From positions 62,001-126,000 of the forward strand of contig CAVVEG010000018.1 in NCBI GenBank assembly GCA_963747255.1: a stretch of DNA of 64,000 nt. The letters are read 5' to 3'. The notes beneath the pieces are model-generated. The model searched no databases. It was given only the letters and a program-made list of their open reading frames with translations, and had not been told where the DNA came from. Positions 6,937 to 16,097 of this stretch are shown piece by piece. The translations under genes were made by a program, and so were the position numbers. Origin of the DNA: CAIYRG01 sp963747255 (GTDB lineage Bacteria > Pseudomonadota > Alphaproteobacteria > Micropepsales > Micropepsaceae). Each line of letters begins with the position of its first letter. The stretch's first letter is position 1.

Positions 6937-9867
6937 CTATAGTCCGATGCCCCGGCCTCTGCCGAGATCGATGCCGTGGCTGAAGGCGAGTTCCAGTCCT
7001 AGTCGGCGGCCCGATTCGATCCCGATGCCGAGGTCTCGCTTGCGGTTGGCGAGGATGGATTCAAGCTGCGGATCGCGTTCGAGGCTCTTCACCATGTCAC
7101 CCATCGCCGACCGCGTGGCCTTGTAGCCAGACATGTCGCCCACCTGGTACTGGCGCTCGCTGGCCTGGCCGAGTTCCCGCCAGCGTTCCACGAAGCGGTC
7201 GGCGCGCCGGGCCGGGTCGGTGCGCAGTTCGGTTTCGAGCTGTAGGGCGCGGATGGCGCGGGCGGGATTGGCCGAAGCGGCTTCCAAGGCGAGTTCCGGG
7301 TTTTTCTTGTAGGCGGCTTCGGCGTCGTGCGAGCCATAGGACCGCACCTCCTCGAAGACCTTGCGGGCCTCCTGCAATTCCTTCACCTGCTCCGGGCTGG
7401 CTTGACCGCCCTGCTCCTGCATTTCGAAGATCGCATCCACGGCGCGGGCGTGGCGGATGAGCGCCTTGGTGCGGGCGCGGCGCAGCGCCGCTTCCGGGTC
7501 TTCCGCCACCTTCCTTTCCGGCGCTGTCCGTTCCGGCCCCTGTCCGCCATCGGCAGGCAGGCGCAGACCGTCGAACACGCCGCGCACCTTTTCCGGTACG
7601 ACCTTGCGCACGATCTCGGAGACGCGGGCGCGGAAGGTGATCCCGCGCCGCTCGGCATAATCCTGCGCCGGATCAAGCCGCTCGTAGTCCGACGCCATAT
7701 CCTTGGCCCGGTCGCGCGACAGGGTGCCGACAAGCCGGTCCTGGCTGGCGAAGTCATCACGGCCATAATGCAACTCCATGCCGTCGCGGTGCCGCGACAG
7801 GGCGACATAGCTGCCGTGGGCGTCCAGGCCCGGCGTCGCCAGAACATGGGTGCGGTCCACCGTCATGCCCTGCGCCTTGTGGATGGTCGCGGCATACCCG
7901 TGGTCGATGCGGTCGTAATCCTTGAGGTTGAACGAGACGCTGCGCCCGTCATCGGTGCGCACGGACATAGATCGTTCGCTGACCTGCTCGATGGTCCCAA
8001 GCGTGCCGTTCTTCACGCCAAGGCCGCGCTCGTTTTGCAGGAACATGATGCGGTCTCCGCTGGCGAAGCTGCGCTCGCCCCGTTCAACGGTGACGCGCAC
8101 ATCCTCGCCCAAATCGCCCGCGTCGCGCATCCGTTCGCGTGCAATTTCATTGAGAGCGCGCACTTCGGCATTGGTGTGGGTGAGAATGATCCGGCTGCGG
8201 TCGGGCGACGCCTGCCGGTCGCGGTCCCAATGGTCGATTAGATCGTCGCGCGCCTGTTCCCGTGTCGGGGCGGCACGAACCATGCCATGCGTGTCATAGG
8301 CATGGACGGCATCGCCGGTTCGGCCGGTCGCCAGATTGCGCGTGGCGTCACGCTGCCAGTCCTCCCGCTGGCGGCGCACCGCGTTGATTTCCACGCCGCC
8401 GTGGCGCTCAAAGATCGAGCGGAACGCCGCGCCTGCCTCGATGGATTGCAACTGTTGCGGATCGCCGACCAGCACCACCTTGGCGCCGGCTTCGGCGGCA
8501 TGGGAGAGCACGCGCTCGAATTGGCGCGTGCCGACCATGCCCGCCTCGTCGATCACCAGAACGTCGCGCGCGGTGAGCATGTCGCGGCCGTGTTCCCAAC
8601 CGTACTCCATGCTGGCGATGGTTCGCGACGCGATGCCAGATCCGCTTTCGAGATTTTCGGCGGCGATGCCGGACAGCGCGACGCCCCGGACCTCATAGCC
8701 CGCCGCTTCCCATGCCTCCCGCGCCACGCCCAGCATCGCGCTCTTCCCCGTTCCGGCGTAACCAACCACGACGCCGAGATCGCGCCCGCCCGTGACTTGC
8801 GCCAGCGCATGGGCCTGCTCTCCCGAAAGGACAAGGCCACGAGATTCCGCGCGCGCCAGCGCCGCCTGCCTGTCCGCGTCATGTACGTCATGGCGTTCCC
8901 TCTCGGCCATGAGTTCGGCGGTACGGTGCAGGCGCTGTTCGGTCTCGATCATATCGCGGGTGGTGAAGCGGTCCTCGTCCCGTCTATCCTTGCCCAGTTC
9001 GACCAGATCGGGCGCGCTGCGCATCGCGCCCATCACCGCGTTGAACTGCTCGACGCCGTCGCTGTGCCGGTGCGCGAACATCGCCAGGTCGTGGCGCGTG
9101 AAGGTGGATTGCTGAAGCGTGATAGCGTCGAGCGCCAGGGATGGATTGGCGATAATGCGCTCGCCATTGCGGCGCGCGATCTCGCGGTGCATTTCCGCGC
9201 GGTCGGCTTCAAGACCCTGATCCTCGATGCGATGCGCGGGCGCGCCGATCTGGCTTTGCGGCTCCAGCCCAATGCCTTGCGCTTCCAGGCTGCGATGGTC
9301 GATCCGGGCGTCGATGTCGAGTTCGGCCAGACGCTCGTTGGCAAGCTCGGCCCAGCGTTCCCGCCAGCGCTCCACCATTTCCGAGCGGTTCCAGTCCCGC
9401 ACCTTTTTGCCCAAGCCGGCATCGTCCACGGACCGCATGGTGAGCATGACATGGGCATGCGGTTTGGGCATGCCGCCCTCGCCGATGTCCCAATGCACAT
9501 TCAGATCGGCGATCATGCCCTGATCGACGAATTCGGACTGCACGAAGTCACGGGCGAGTTCGATGCCCTGCGCCTGCGTCATCTCGCGTGGAATGGCGAT
9601 TTCGACCTCGCGGGCAAGCTGCGCATCTTTCCTGACCTCGAAGGCTTCGACATCGTTCCAAAGTCGTTCGCGGTCTTTCCACGCCTCCGGTGCATCCTCC
9701 GGCACCATGACCTCGGAATGGACGACGCCGCGCTTCGCGGAGAAATCGTGGCTGCGTTCAAGCCGATCGTCGCGCAGACGCGAGGCCGAGCGGTAGGCGG
9801 CGGACGCTACCGCGCTGGAGCCGGATTTGCGGCCGATGACCTTGACGTGAAAATGATAGATCGCCAT
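6937..9867 (-). CDS. traA: TraA conjugative relaxase-helicase (Ti-plasmid type, MOBQ)
   Basis: A 976-residue two-part protein. The N-terminal MobA/MobL relaxase domain (1-250) starts MAIYHFHVKVIGRKSGSSAV, has a candidate nicking tyrosine at Y25 and the metal-binding histidines in PKPHAHVMLTMR (H137, H139). The C-terminal part is an SF1 helicase of the RecD/TraI type with Walker A GYAGTGKS (369-376), a DEAG Walker B segment and an IHKAQGMTVD motif near residue 690. It nicks oriT and unwinds the transferred strand. Rhizobial TraA proteins are often 1,100 residues or more, so the tail is a little short. It diverges from traC and traD across an oriT-like region. No mating-pair (VirB/Trb) genes or traG coupling gene are visible, so any transfer would depend on helper functions. 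Confidence 0.93.
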   Translation of the reverse strand: MAIYHFHVKVIGRKSGSSAVASAAYRSASRLRDDRLERSHDFSAKRGVVHSEVMVPEDAPEAWKDRERLWNDVEAFEVRKDAQLAREVEIAIPREMTQAQGIELARDFVQSEFVDQGMIADLNVHWDIGEGGMPKPHAHVMLTMRSVDDAGLGKKVRDWNRSEMVERWRERWAELANERLAELDIDARIDHRSLEAQGIGLEPQSQIGAPAHRIEDQGLEADRAEMHREIARRNGERIIANPSLALDAITLQQSTFTRHDLAMFAHRHSDGVEQFNAVMGAMRSAPDLVELGKDRRDEDRFTTRDMIETEQRLHRTAELMAERERHDVHDADRQAALARAESRGLVLSGEQAHALAQVTGGRDLGVVVGYAGTGKSAMLGVAREAWEAAGYEVRGVALSGIAAENLESGSGIASRTIASMEYGWEHGRDMLTARDVLVIDEAGMVGTRQFERVLSHAAEAGAKVVLVGDPQQLQSIEAGAAFRSIFERHGGVEINAVRRQREDWQRDATRNLATGRTGDAVHAYDTHGMVRAAPTREQARDDLIDHWDRDRQASPDRSRIILTHTNAEVRALNEIARERMRDAGDLGEDVRVTVERGERSFASGDRIMFLQNERGLGVKNGTLGTIEQVSERSMSVRTDDGRSVSFNLKDYDRIDHGYAATIHKAQGMTVDRTHVLATPGLDAHGSYVALSRHRDGMELHYGRDDFASQDRLVGTLSRDRAKDMASDYERLDPAQDYAERRGITFRARVSEIVRKVVPEKVRGVFDGLRLPADGGQGPERTAPERKVAEDPEAALRRARTKALIRHARAVDAIFEMQEQGGQASPEQVKELQEARKVFEEVRSYGSHDAEAAYKKNPELALEAASANPARAIRALQLETELRTDPARRADRFVERWRELGQASERQYQVGDMSGYKATRSAMGDMVKSLERDPQLESILANRKRDLGIGIESGRRLGLELAFSHGIDLGRGRGIGL

Positions 9868-9895
9868 CGCGATCAGATCATCTACATGGGCGAAG

Positions 9896-9948
9896 CGTCG
9901 TCGGAACGACGTATAAGCGCGCCCTCCCTCGAAAAATTCTCGGGAGGG
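9896..9948. other. oriT-like region between traA and traCD
   Basis: The 170-bp gap between divergent traA and traC holds a CGTCGT/ACGACG hairpin (9896-9901, 9906-9911), directly followed by ACGTATAAGCGCGCCCTCCC, which resembles the nick regions of Ti plasmids and RSF1010 (TAA..GCGCCCTCC). A second hairpin, CCCTCCC/GGGAGGG (9922-9928, 9942-9948), follows. The position and sequence together suggest the transfer origin used by TraA. Confidence 0.6.
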
Positions 9949-10039
9949 ACCACCCCGTCCCCACCTGTTCCGCCAACCTTACAGCATTCCGGTAGGCGCT
10001 CGCCTATCATCGCTCCATCAACAGCTTATGGAGGACATG

Positions 10040-10366
10040 ATGCGTAAGCCACGGGACTTCGATGCGGAACTGAAGTCGCTCAAAGACAAGGCGCGAGACC
10101 TCAGAACCCGCAAGGTGCAACAGCTTGGCGAGTTGGTCATTTCGACCGGAGCCGACGCCCTCAGCGCCGACGAACTGGCGGGAGCATTGATCGTGCTGGC
10201 CGAAACCAAAGAGGCCGGAAAGAGGGAGGCGTGGGCGAAACGTGGGGCCGCGTTCTTTCAGGGGCGGATGCGGCGAACTGCATCGGCGACTGACCGTGAC
10301 ACGCGCCGCGCTCAGTCGCAACCGGGCAGCTCGCAACCGGCATCAGGCGGCGCGGGCGCGGCATGA
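10040..10366 (+). CDS. traC: Conjugal transfer protein TraC
   Basis: A 108-residue basic, helical protein resembling rhizobial TraC: N-terminal coiled segment FDAELKSLKDKARDLRTRKV, then GELVISTGADALSADELAGAL. TraC is an accessory relaxosome protein that helps TraA at oriT. Three ATG codons cluster at the start (10028, 10037, 10040); I chose the last because a GGAGG at 10030-10034 has proper spacing only to it. traD begins one base after its stop, so the pair is translationally linked. The C-terminal 35 residues (rich in S, Q, G, A) are low-complexity and may be element-specific. Confidence 0.8.
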   Translation: MRKPRDFDAELKSLKDKARDLRTRKVQQLGELVISTGADALSADELAGALIVLAETKEAGKREAWAKRGAAFFQGRMRRTASATDRDTRRAQSQPGSSQPASGGAGAA

Positions 10367-10367
10367 C

Positions 10368-10628
10368 ATGCGCACCTGGCAGGTCGAGCGGCGCAAGCGC
10401 ACGCGGCATCTGATCGAACTCGGCGGCCTCGTGGTCAAGGCCGGGATCGTGAACCTGACCGGCGATGATCGCGCCGTGATCTACGGCGCGCTGCTCTGGA
10501 TGGCCGACACGCTCCAAAGCGATAGGGGCGAACACGCGCGAAGCCTGTGGGCCGCAAAGGGGAAGCAGGCGTTCGAGGATGACGGAAGCAGTGGTTTCGC
10601 CAAGGATGCCAGTCCGACAGGCTGCTAG
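10368..10628 (+). CDS. traD: Conjugal transfer protein TraD
   Basis: An 86-residue protein matching the small rhizobial TraD: RKRTRHLIELGGLVVKAGIV is the family core. It is presumed to act with TraC and TraA in DNA processing. The ATG used lies one base after the traC stop; a longer frame begins inside traC but the extra residues are an arginine-rich shadow of that gene. Downstream, the order expected in complete elements (traG, then trb genes) is absent and a broken AbiEii gene follows instead. Confidence 0.75.
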   Translation: MRTWQVERRKRTRHLIELGGLVVKAGIVNLTGDDRAVIYGALLWMADTLQSDRGEHARSLWAAKGKQAFEDDGSSGFAKDASPTGC

Positions 10629-10642
10629 ACTCCAAACCGTTC

Positions 10643-11310
10643 TCACATTTCGCTAACCTTCGCCCATTCGTCACCGGGTATCCGGTCGATCAGTTTCTTC
10701 ACCACCCTAACAAATGTGGCCTTGAGCGTTTCGTCGGTCAGTGTCCTGGCGCGATCTGTGGGAAGCAGCGGCGCATGTCTATGAAGAAGGTGGGATTGAC
10801 GCGTTTCTGGAACATGCGCTGCTGCGCCTCAGCCCCTCGAACACAGTGAGTGCATAATCGAGGTCGAACAGATCGCGGCCCTCGTTGCGTTGAAGCAAAG
10901 CCCGCAGCTTGGTTGCCAGCATTTCCTCCCTCGAAAAGGTCTGGATTGGGGCCTCGCCGGTGAACCATGGATTTTCGACGCCGAACGGTATCTCGATGGG
11001 CGGATCGTAGGCTTCCCGCTCGCGCGTGTTGATTTCGATCTTGAGTTTTATCGGGGGGGCAGGCGAATCGTTGTCTTCGGCTTCGACAGCGTACTTGAAT
11101 TTGGGCGCACAGGCTTTGATCGAATTGCGGCTTGCCTAGCCACGGATCAAGAACGTCATGCACACGATCCAGTATCGGGCGGATGGGACCAGCGGTCATC
11201 CGCACAAGGTCGATGTCTTCCGAATAGCGTAGCGGCGCCGGGAAATGCAGCTTGTTGAGCGCCGTGCCGCCACGAAAGCGCAGTTCGTCGTGCAGGAAAC
11301 GGATCCAAAC
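10643..11310 (-). pseudogene. AbiEii/AbiGii-type nucleotidyltransferase toxin, broken
   Basis: Minus-strand sequence reads as the type IV toxin AbiEii only when several frames are joined. It begins FRGGTALNKLHFPAPLRYSE, with the GG-x-D/E nucleotidyltransferase core, and switches frame near 11115 to IKLKIEINTREREAYDPP and EEMLATKLRALLQR. It switches again near 10810 to QRMFQKRVNPTFF, and again to LIDRIPGDEW before the stop. At least three frameshifts are needed, and the first 40 or so residues expected upstream of FRGGTALNK are missing at a junction with an LpxR-like relic. The cognate AbiEi antitoxin gene is absent. AbiE systems abort phage infection and are common on mobile elements; this one is dead. 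Confidence 0.8.
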
Positions 11311-11312
11311 TC

Positions 11313-11753
11313 ATTCCGCCAACATCCGTTTTGGGACTGATTTTCGACGTTGAACCGGATTACGGTGTCGCAGTCGGCAATGTCTACGACTACGTCAGTG
11401 CCGGCGCGATGGTGCGTCTGGGCTTTAATCTGCCCGCTGATTACGGTCCGATGCGCATAGAGCCCAGCCTGCCGGGCTCAAATTTCTTCGAGCCGAATGG
11501 CGCGGTAAGCGCGTATGTCTTTGCGGGCGTGGATGGACGCGTGATTGCGCGCAATCTCTTTCTTGACGGCAATACGTTTGAGTCGAGCCGCAGCGTGCAG
11601 AAGATGAATTTGGTCGGCGATTTCCTGTTCGGCGCGGCGGTCACATTCAACAGAGTGCGAATCGCGTTTACCCATGACATCCGTAGCCGTGAATACAAGA
11701 CGCAGGCGGCGAAAGATGAGTTCGGCGCAGTTGATCTTTCGTTTCGATTTTAG
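11313..11753 (+). pseudogene. LpxR-like (DUF2219) lipid A deacylase, C-terminal remnant
   Basis: About 145 residues match the second half of LpxR/DUF2219 outer-membrane beta-barrels: VEPDYGVAVGNVYDYVSAGA, FNLPADYGPMRIEPSLPG, AYVFAGVDGRVIARNLFLDG, and a terminal FGAVDLSFRF ending in phenylalanine as outer-membrane proteins do. The N-terminal half with the signal peptide and catalytic residues is missing; the frame starts at the junction with the AbiEii relic. The formal start would be a TTG at 11331 with no ribosome-binding site. The remnant cannot be exported and is probably not functional. Confidence 0.8.
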
Positions 11754-11855
11754 ACCGTAAAACCACAGATGATGCAGCATGCGCAGCCAAGGCGTACGTC
11801 ATGACTTGGCCCCTCGATCACGAATTTGACTCATTCGAGGTCTGAAGGCGCGGAT

Positions 11856-11972
11856 ATGCTGAAGGCCGACGTATCAGAAGGCCGGGCGCGCTGGAGCGAC
11901 AGCCGGATCATTCGCGCCTTGGATACCAGCGCGTCCATGGTCTATCGGGTGCGCCAGCGGCAGCGGCCTTAG
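11856..11972 (+). pseudogene. IS630-family transposase N-terminal fragment
   Basis: A 38-codon open frame reads MLKADVSEGRARWSDSRII then RALDTSASMVYRVRQR, the helix-turn-helix found in the N-terminus of IS630-family transposases, and stops soon after. Nothing of the DDE catalytic part follows. It is a scar of an IS630 insertion next to the end of the tRNA-Phe element relics. Confidence 0.65.
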
Positions 11973-11999
11973 GTGCTGACCCATTGATCGCGCGCTGGA

Positions 12000-14630
12000 T
12001 CAAAAACCCCAGCGGCGAATGAACCATGATTTCACAAGATGTGTCAGCGTGGCATAGACGACGAGAAAACCCGCAATGATCGGCCAATAGAGCGGCGGCA
12101 GCGGCGTAAAGCCCAGGGTGGTCCCCAATGGCGTGTAGGGCAAGGCGCTGGCGATCAGGCAGATAATGACTGTGGTAGCGATGAGCGCGTTGCTTGCGCG
12201 GCTTTGAATGAAGGGTATCTTAGCGGTCCGAATGATGTGGATGATGAGTGTCTGCGTCAAAATTGACTCTACAAACCACCCTGTTTGGAAAAGGGACGGA
12301 TTGGTCGTGGCGTTGAAGACGAACAGCATCACCCCGTAGGTCGCATAGTCGAAGATCGAGCTGATCGGACCGATGAACAGCATGAAACGCAGGAGGTTGT
12401 TGATCTCCCAGCGGCGCGGCACGAGGAGATATTCCGCGTCGACATTGTCCGTTGGAATCGTCGTCTGCGAAAAATCATAGAGCAGATTATTGGTCAGCAC
12501 CTGTATCGGCAGCATCGGCAGGAATGGCAAGAAGATGCTGGCGCCGATGACGCTGAACATGTTGCCAAAGTTCGAGCTGGCGCCCATCTTGATGTACTTG
12601 TTGATGTTGCCGAACACGCGTCGCCCTTCGATTGCGCCACGCGCCAGAACCGACAGATTTTTCTCAAGAAGGATGATGTCAGCGGACTCCTTGGCTATGT
12701 CGACCGCCGTGTCGACCGAGACGCCGACGTCGGCCGCCTTCAGCGCCGGGCCGTCATTGATGCCGTCGCCCAGGAAGCCCACCACATGGTCTTTTTGGTG
12801 GAGGGCGGCGATCACGCGCGCCTTCTGGGCAGGCGAAACCTTGGCGAACACAGTGGTGGTCTCTGCGGCTTCCGCGAGCGCCTCGTCGCTCATCTTTTCG
12901 ACTTCGGCCCCGAGCACGATCCGTCCGGGCTCCAAACCGACGTCATGACAAATCTTGCGGGTGACAAGATCATTGTCACCTGTGAGAATCTTGACCGTAA
13001 CCCCTACCCGGTGGAGTTCGGCAATGGCAGCACCGGCGCTGTCCTTTGGCGGATCCAGGAACGCGATGAACCCGATTAAGGTCAGATCGGACTCGTCGGC
13101 GACGCTATAGACTTTCTTTGATGCGTCGAATTCCCGGCAGGCCACGGCGACCACCCGAAACCCATTCGCGTTGAGCTTGTCGGTCACCGCCTGGGCGGCC
13201 GCCCGGCGTGTATCATCCAGGACTTCTATATTGCCGCCGAGACGACTTCGTGTGCACTGCGCGAACACTTCCTCGACAGCGCCCTTACAGATCAGCAGCG
13301 GTTTCTCGCTGGCACGCGTCACCACGACAGACAGACGCCGCCTGGTAAAATCGAACGGGATCTCATCGAGCTTCGCGTAGCCGCTGTCGCTCTTCACCGT
13401 GTGCTCCAGGTCCCTATGCTCGAGCACCGCCATGTCCAGAAGGTTCTTCAGGCCGGTTTGAAAGCGGCTGTTAAGATAGGCGTATTCGAGCACCCGGTCG
13501 TCGTCGTTTCCTTCGACGTCGAGGTGAAGTTTCATGATCACGCGGTCCTGGGTCAGCGTCCCGGTCTTGTCGGTGCACAGGACATCCATGGCCCCGAAAT
13601 TCTGGATGGCGTTCAGACGTTTCACGATGACTTTACGCCGCGACATCGCGATCGCGCCCTGCCCAAGATTTACCGTCACGATCATCGGCAGCATTTCGGG
13701 CGTCAGGCCGACGGCGACCGCGACGGCAAAAAGGAGCGCCTCTAGCCAGTCGCCTTTTGTCAGTCCGTTAATCAAGAAGACAAGCGGAGCCATCACCAGA
13801 ATGAACCTGATCATCAACCAGGCGAAGCGGCTGATGCCCTTGTCGAAGCTGGTAAGTTCGCGCGCACCGACGATCGTGTCGGCCAGCCGTCCGAAGTAGG
13901 TGTTCCGGCCCGTCCGGATAATCACGCCCGTCGCGATTCCGCTGATCACGCTTGAGCCCATGAAGCAGATGTTGCTGAGTTCAAACGGATCTGCGGCCGT
14001 GCTTTCCTGTCGCTCACAGCGTTTCTCGACCGGCATGGACTCACCCGTGAGCGCGGACTGATTCACGAATACATCCCGGGCCGTGAGCAAACGCAAATCC
14101 CCGGGGATCACGTCGCCGGCGGACAACCGCACCGTGTCGCCGGGCACCAATTGGTCGAGCGGTATCTCGAAAAAATTCTCGGTGCCGGGTGTCGGGGGAT
14201 GATCCTGACCAGAGCTACGCTTGACGCTGGCCCGTGTTTTGATCATGGCCGCCAGTTTGGCCGCAGCGTTATTGGAGCGGTGTTCCTGAATGAAGCCGAG
14301 GACAATGCTCAACACCACCATAATGGCGATGACAATCGCTGAGCGGGCATCGGAGAGGAAGTAGGAGATCACAGCCAGCGCAAGCAGGAGCGCGTTTAAA
14401 GGGTTCATCGCGCGGCCCCACAGCTCGGCTATGATCGACGGCCGGCCCTCGCGCGCAATTGCATTCGGACCAAAGCGCTTCAGCCGCGCGGCGGCCTCGG
14501 CGCCGGAAAGGCCATCCCGCTCGCCTTGCGCCAGATCTAACGCTTTGTCGGGATCGGCTGCCGCATTGAGGGCCAGGTCACTCTCGACCGGCGCCGAAGC
14601 AGGCTTCCCTTCAACCATGGAACGATTCAT
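12000..14630 (-). CDS. mgtA: Magnesium-translocating P-type ATPase (P3B, MgtA/MgtB type)
   Basis: An 876-residue P-type ATPase with an N-terminal cation-ATPase domain, a TGES actuator motif (near 195), the phosphorylation site DKTGTLT (D354), a TGDND hinge and GDGINDGPALKAADVG. The membrane segment GLTPEMLPMIV is diagnostic of Mg2+-ATPases of the MgtA/MgtB family. There are about ten membrane spans. The start chosen gives the normal family length (about 900); the longer frame runs back through the Usp gene in another phase. The gene follows a universal stress protein gene by 26 bases on the same strand, so both probably share a promoter carrying an FNR/FixK box. It imports Mg2+ driven by ATP. 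Confidence 0.93.
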   Translation of the reverse strand: MNRSMVEGKPASAPVESDLALNAAADPDKALDLAQGERDGLSGAEAAARLKRFGPNAIAREGRPSIIAELWGRAMNPLNALLLALAVISYFLSDARSAIVIAIMVVLSIVLGFIQEHRSNNAAAKLAAMIKTRASVKRSSGQDHPPTPGTENFFEIPLDQLVPGDTVRLSAGDVIPGDLRLLTARDVFVNQSALTGESMPVEKRCERQESTAADPFELSNICFMGSSVISGIATGVIIRTGRNTYFGRLADTIVGARELTSFDKGISRFAWLMIRFILVMAPLVFLINGLTKGDWLEALLFAVAVAVGLTPEMLPMIVTVNLGQGAIAMSRRKVIVKRLNAIQNFGAMDVLCTDKTGTLTQDRVIMKLHLDVEGNDDDRVLEYAYLNSRFQTGLKNLLDMAVLEHRDLEHTVKSDSGYAKLDEIPFDFTRRRLSVVVTRASEKPLLICKGAVEEVFAQCTRSRLGGNIEVLDDTRRAAAQAVTDKLNANGFRVVAVACREFDASKKVYSVADESDLTLIGFIAFLDPPKDSAGAAIAELHRVGVTVKILTGDNDLVTRKICHDVGLEPGRIVLGAEVEKMSDEALAEAAETTTVFAKVSPAQKARVIAALHQKDHVVGFLGDGINDGPALKAADVGVSVDTAVDIAKESADIILLEKNLSVLARGAIEGRRVFGNINKYIKMGASSNFGNMFSVIGASIFLPFLPMLPIQVLTNNLLYDFSQTTIPTDNVDAEYLLVPRRWEINNLLRFMLFIGPISSIFDYATYGVMLFVFNATTNPSLFQTGWFVESILTQTLIIHIIRTAKIPFIQSRASNALIATTVIICLIASALPYTPLGTTLGFTPLPPLYWPIIAGFLVVYATLTHLVKSWFIRRWGF

Positions 14631-14656
14631 TACGAATAACCGGCGAACGAACGGCT

Positions 14657-15520
14657 TTAATGGAAGAGGAGCACCGGAAGCGACGCGTCTTCCAGAACCG
14701 TCTGTGTGAAACCGCCGAGGACCAACTCGCTCAGACGGTTCTGGCCATAGGCGCCCATCACAAGCAGGTCGGCCTCCGCGGATCGCGTCATCTCCAGCAC
14801 TGCATCCGCAGGGTCTCTCTCGCCCGGGGTGACGTGATGGGTATCCGCTTTCAGTCCGTGCCATTCGAGCAACCGAACGACACGTTCATACGCTGACACT
14901 GGTTCGCCCGGTTCGCTCGCATGAAAGAGGTAAATCTGGCTTGTCTTTTCGAGGAGCGGCATCGCGGCCGTGACTGCGCGCGCGGCTTCAGGAGCGTCTT
15001 TCCATGCGATGACAGCCGTTCGGAAAGGCCGGTCCCTCTGCTCCGGGGCCAAAAGAACAGGTTTCCCAGCGCCAACCAGCAAACGCCCGAGATCATCGGG
15101 AGCAAAGCCGCCGGCCTGCTCGCCCCCACCCTTGATCACGATAATGTCGTGATAGTGGCTCTCCGCAATCAGGTTGGCGAGTTCGTTCCCGATGGTCTCG
15201 CGATAAGCAGCATTCAGCTGCCCCGGTCCCGGCGGACAGTCGGCGCGAAGGACATTTTCGTGCGCGCAGAATTTGACGAAGGCGTTCGAGGCATGAGCGG
15301 CAGTCTCAGCGCTCAGCTGCCGCAGGGTTCCAAACATGTCCGCGATCGAGGCTCCATCTTCGGTGCCAGCCACCGCTCTGGAAGCGATTTCTCCGAGATC
15401 AGGCCTGATATGGAGGCATTCAAGATGCGCGGCGAACGGGCGAGCTGCCTGTAACGCCGTCGCAAGGACGGCCGCATCACTCTGCGTTCCCCGCAAATGG
15501 ACGAGAACCGATTTGAACAT
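14657..15520 (-). CDS. Universal stress protein, tandem UspA domains
   Basis: A 287-residue protein with two UspA-like folds. The first (MFKSVLVHLRGTQSDAAVLA) lacks a clear ATP-binding loop. The second ends DLLVMGAYGQNRLSELVLGG, close to the G-2x-G-9x-G(S/T) nucleotide-binding motif. Tandem Usps of this kind are frequent in rhizobia beside genes induced by low oxygen. It is the first gene of a two-gene unit with the Mg2+ ATPase, and an FNR/FixK-type box lies about 130 bases upstream of its start. Confidence 0.9.
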   Translation of the reverse strand: MFKSVLVHLRGTQSDAAVLATALQAARPFAAHLECLHIRPDLGEIASRAVAGTEDGASIADMFGTLRQLSAETAAHASNAFVKFCAHENVLRADCPPGPGQLNAAYRETIGNELANLIAESHYHDIIVIKGGGEQAGGFAPDDLGRLLVGAGKPVLLAPEQRDRPFRTAVIAWKDAPEAARAVTAAMPLLEKTSQIYLFHASEPGEPVSAYERVVRLLEWHGLKADTHHVTPGERDPADAVLEMTRSAEADLLVMGAYGQNRLSELVLGGFTQTVLEDASLPVLLFH

Positions 15521-16097
15521 CGCTTATACCGTCGCCTGAAGTTGCAGAGACAGCGCGCCACGCTTATCAGCTTGGCACAGTTCTCGTGGAATTGATCGAA
15601 ACGTTTGGTCTTGAAAATTCATTTGACTGATAAAAGGTGCGTGGGCGTTGATATGGGTCAAATCGTCAACAACTGATCCCAATTCCGCTTTTTCATACAT
15701 CGCGTCTTGCACTGAGACATGCGTGACGAATGAGCGGCTCAGCGGCTTGGACACAGGACAATCCTTCGGCAATCGCCTCCCTTGCACGGTGGAAATCAAA
15801 GTCATCATTGCGACCCCAATCGTCCTAGACGGACGCGTGATTGGAGCCCTTGGATTTCGACCTTATCGAACTTCGGTCGGCGCTTCGGGCTGCGATTTGG
15901 ACCCGTTTCTGTCGTAGTCTCGGGGAGACACCTGGTTGCGATGATAATTTGCCCATCCCCGGATGATCGGGTTCAGGCGCGCTATCACCTTTGCCTGCGT
16001 TGCAGTTCTGTTTTCTCTGATCGTTGAACGAATGTGAGCATGTCGGTGGTTTCGGAATAACGGCTCGGCCGGTCGTGATAGGCGCGAGTGCGAGTGG
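15521..16097. other. Upstream region of usp-mgtA; no convincing gene
   Basis: This 577-base stretch holds an FNR/FixK-like box and open frames on both strands (minus 15524-15808, plus 15648-15917). Neither has a recognisable domain or a ribosome-binding site, and the box falls inside both. I treat it as intergenic DNA disturbed by the adjacent IS630 insertion. Confidence 0.5.
15648..15661. promoter_or_regulatory. FNR/FixK-type box upstream of usp-mgtA
   Basis: TTGATATGGGTCAA matches the TTGAT-N4-ATCAA palindrome with one change in the right half (GTCAA). It lies about 127 bases upstream of the universal stress protein start and would suit activation by an FNR/FixK-like regulator under low oxygen. 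Confidence 0.55.

Noticed and set aside
7327..10047. Long plus-strand open frames (304 and 586 codons) opposite traA
   Set aside because: They are antisense to a clearly conserved relaxase-helicase in a GC-rich genome; their translations show no domain and the codon phase mirrors the real gene.
15524..15808. 94-codon minus-strand frame upstream of usp
   Set aside because: No domain, no ribosome-binding site, and an FNR/FixK box lies inside it. The plus-strand frame at 15648-15917 is equally plausible, so neither was called.
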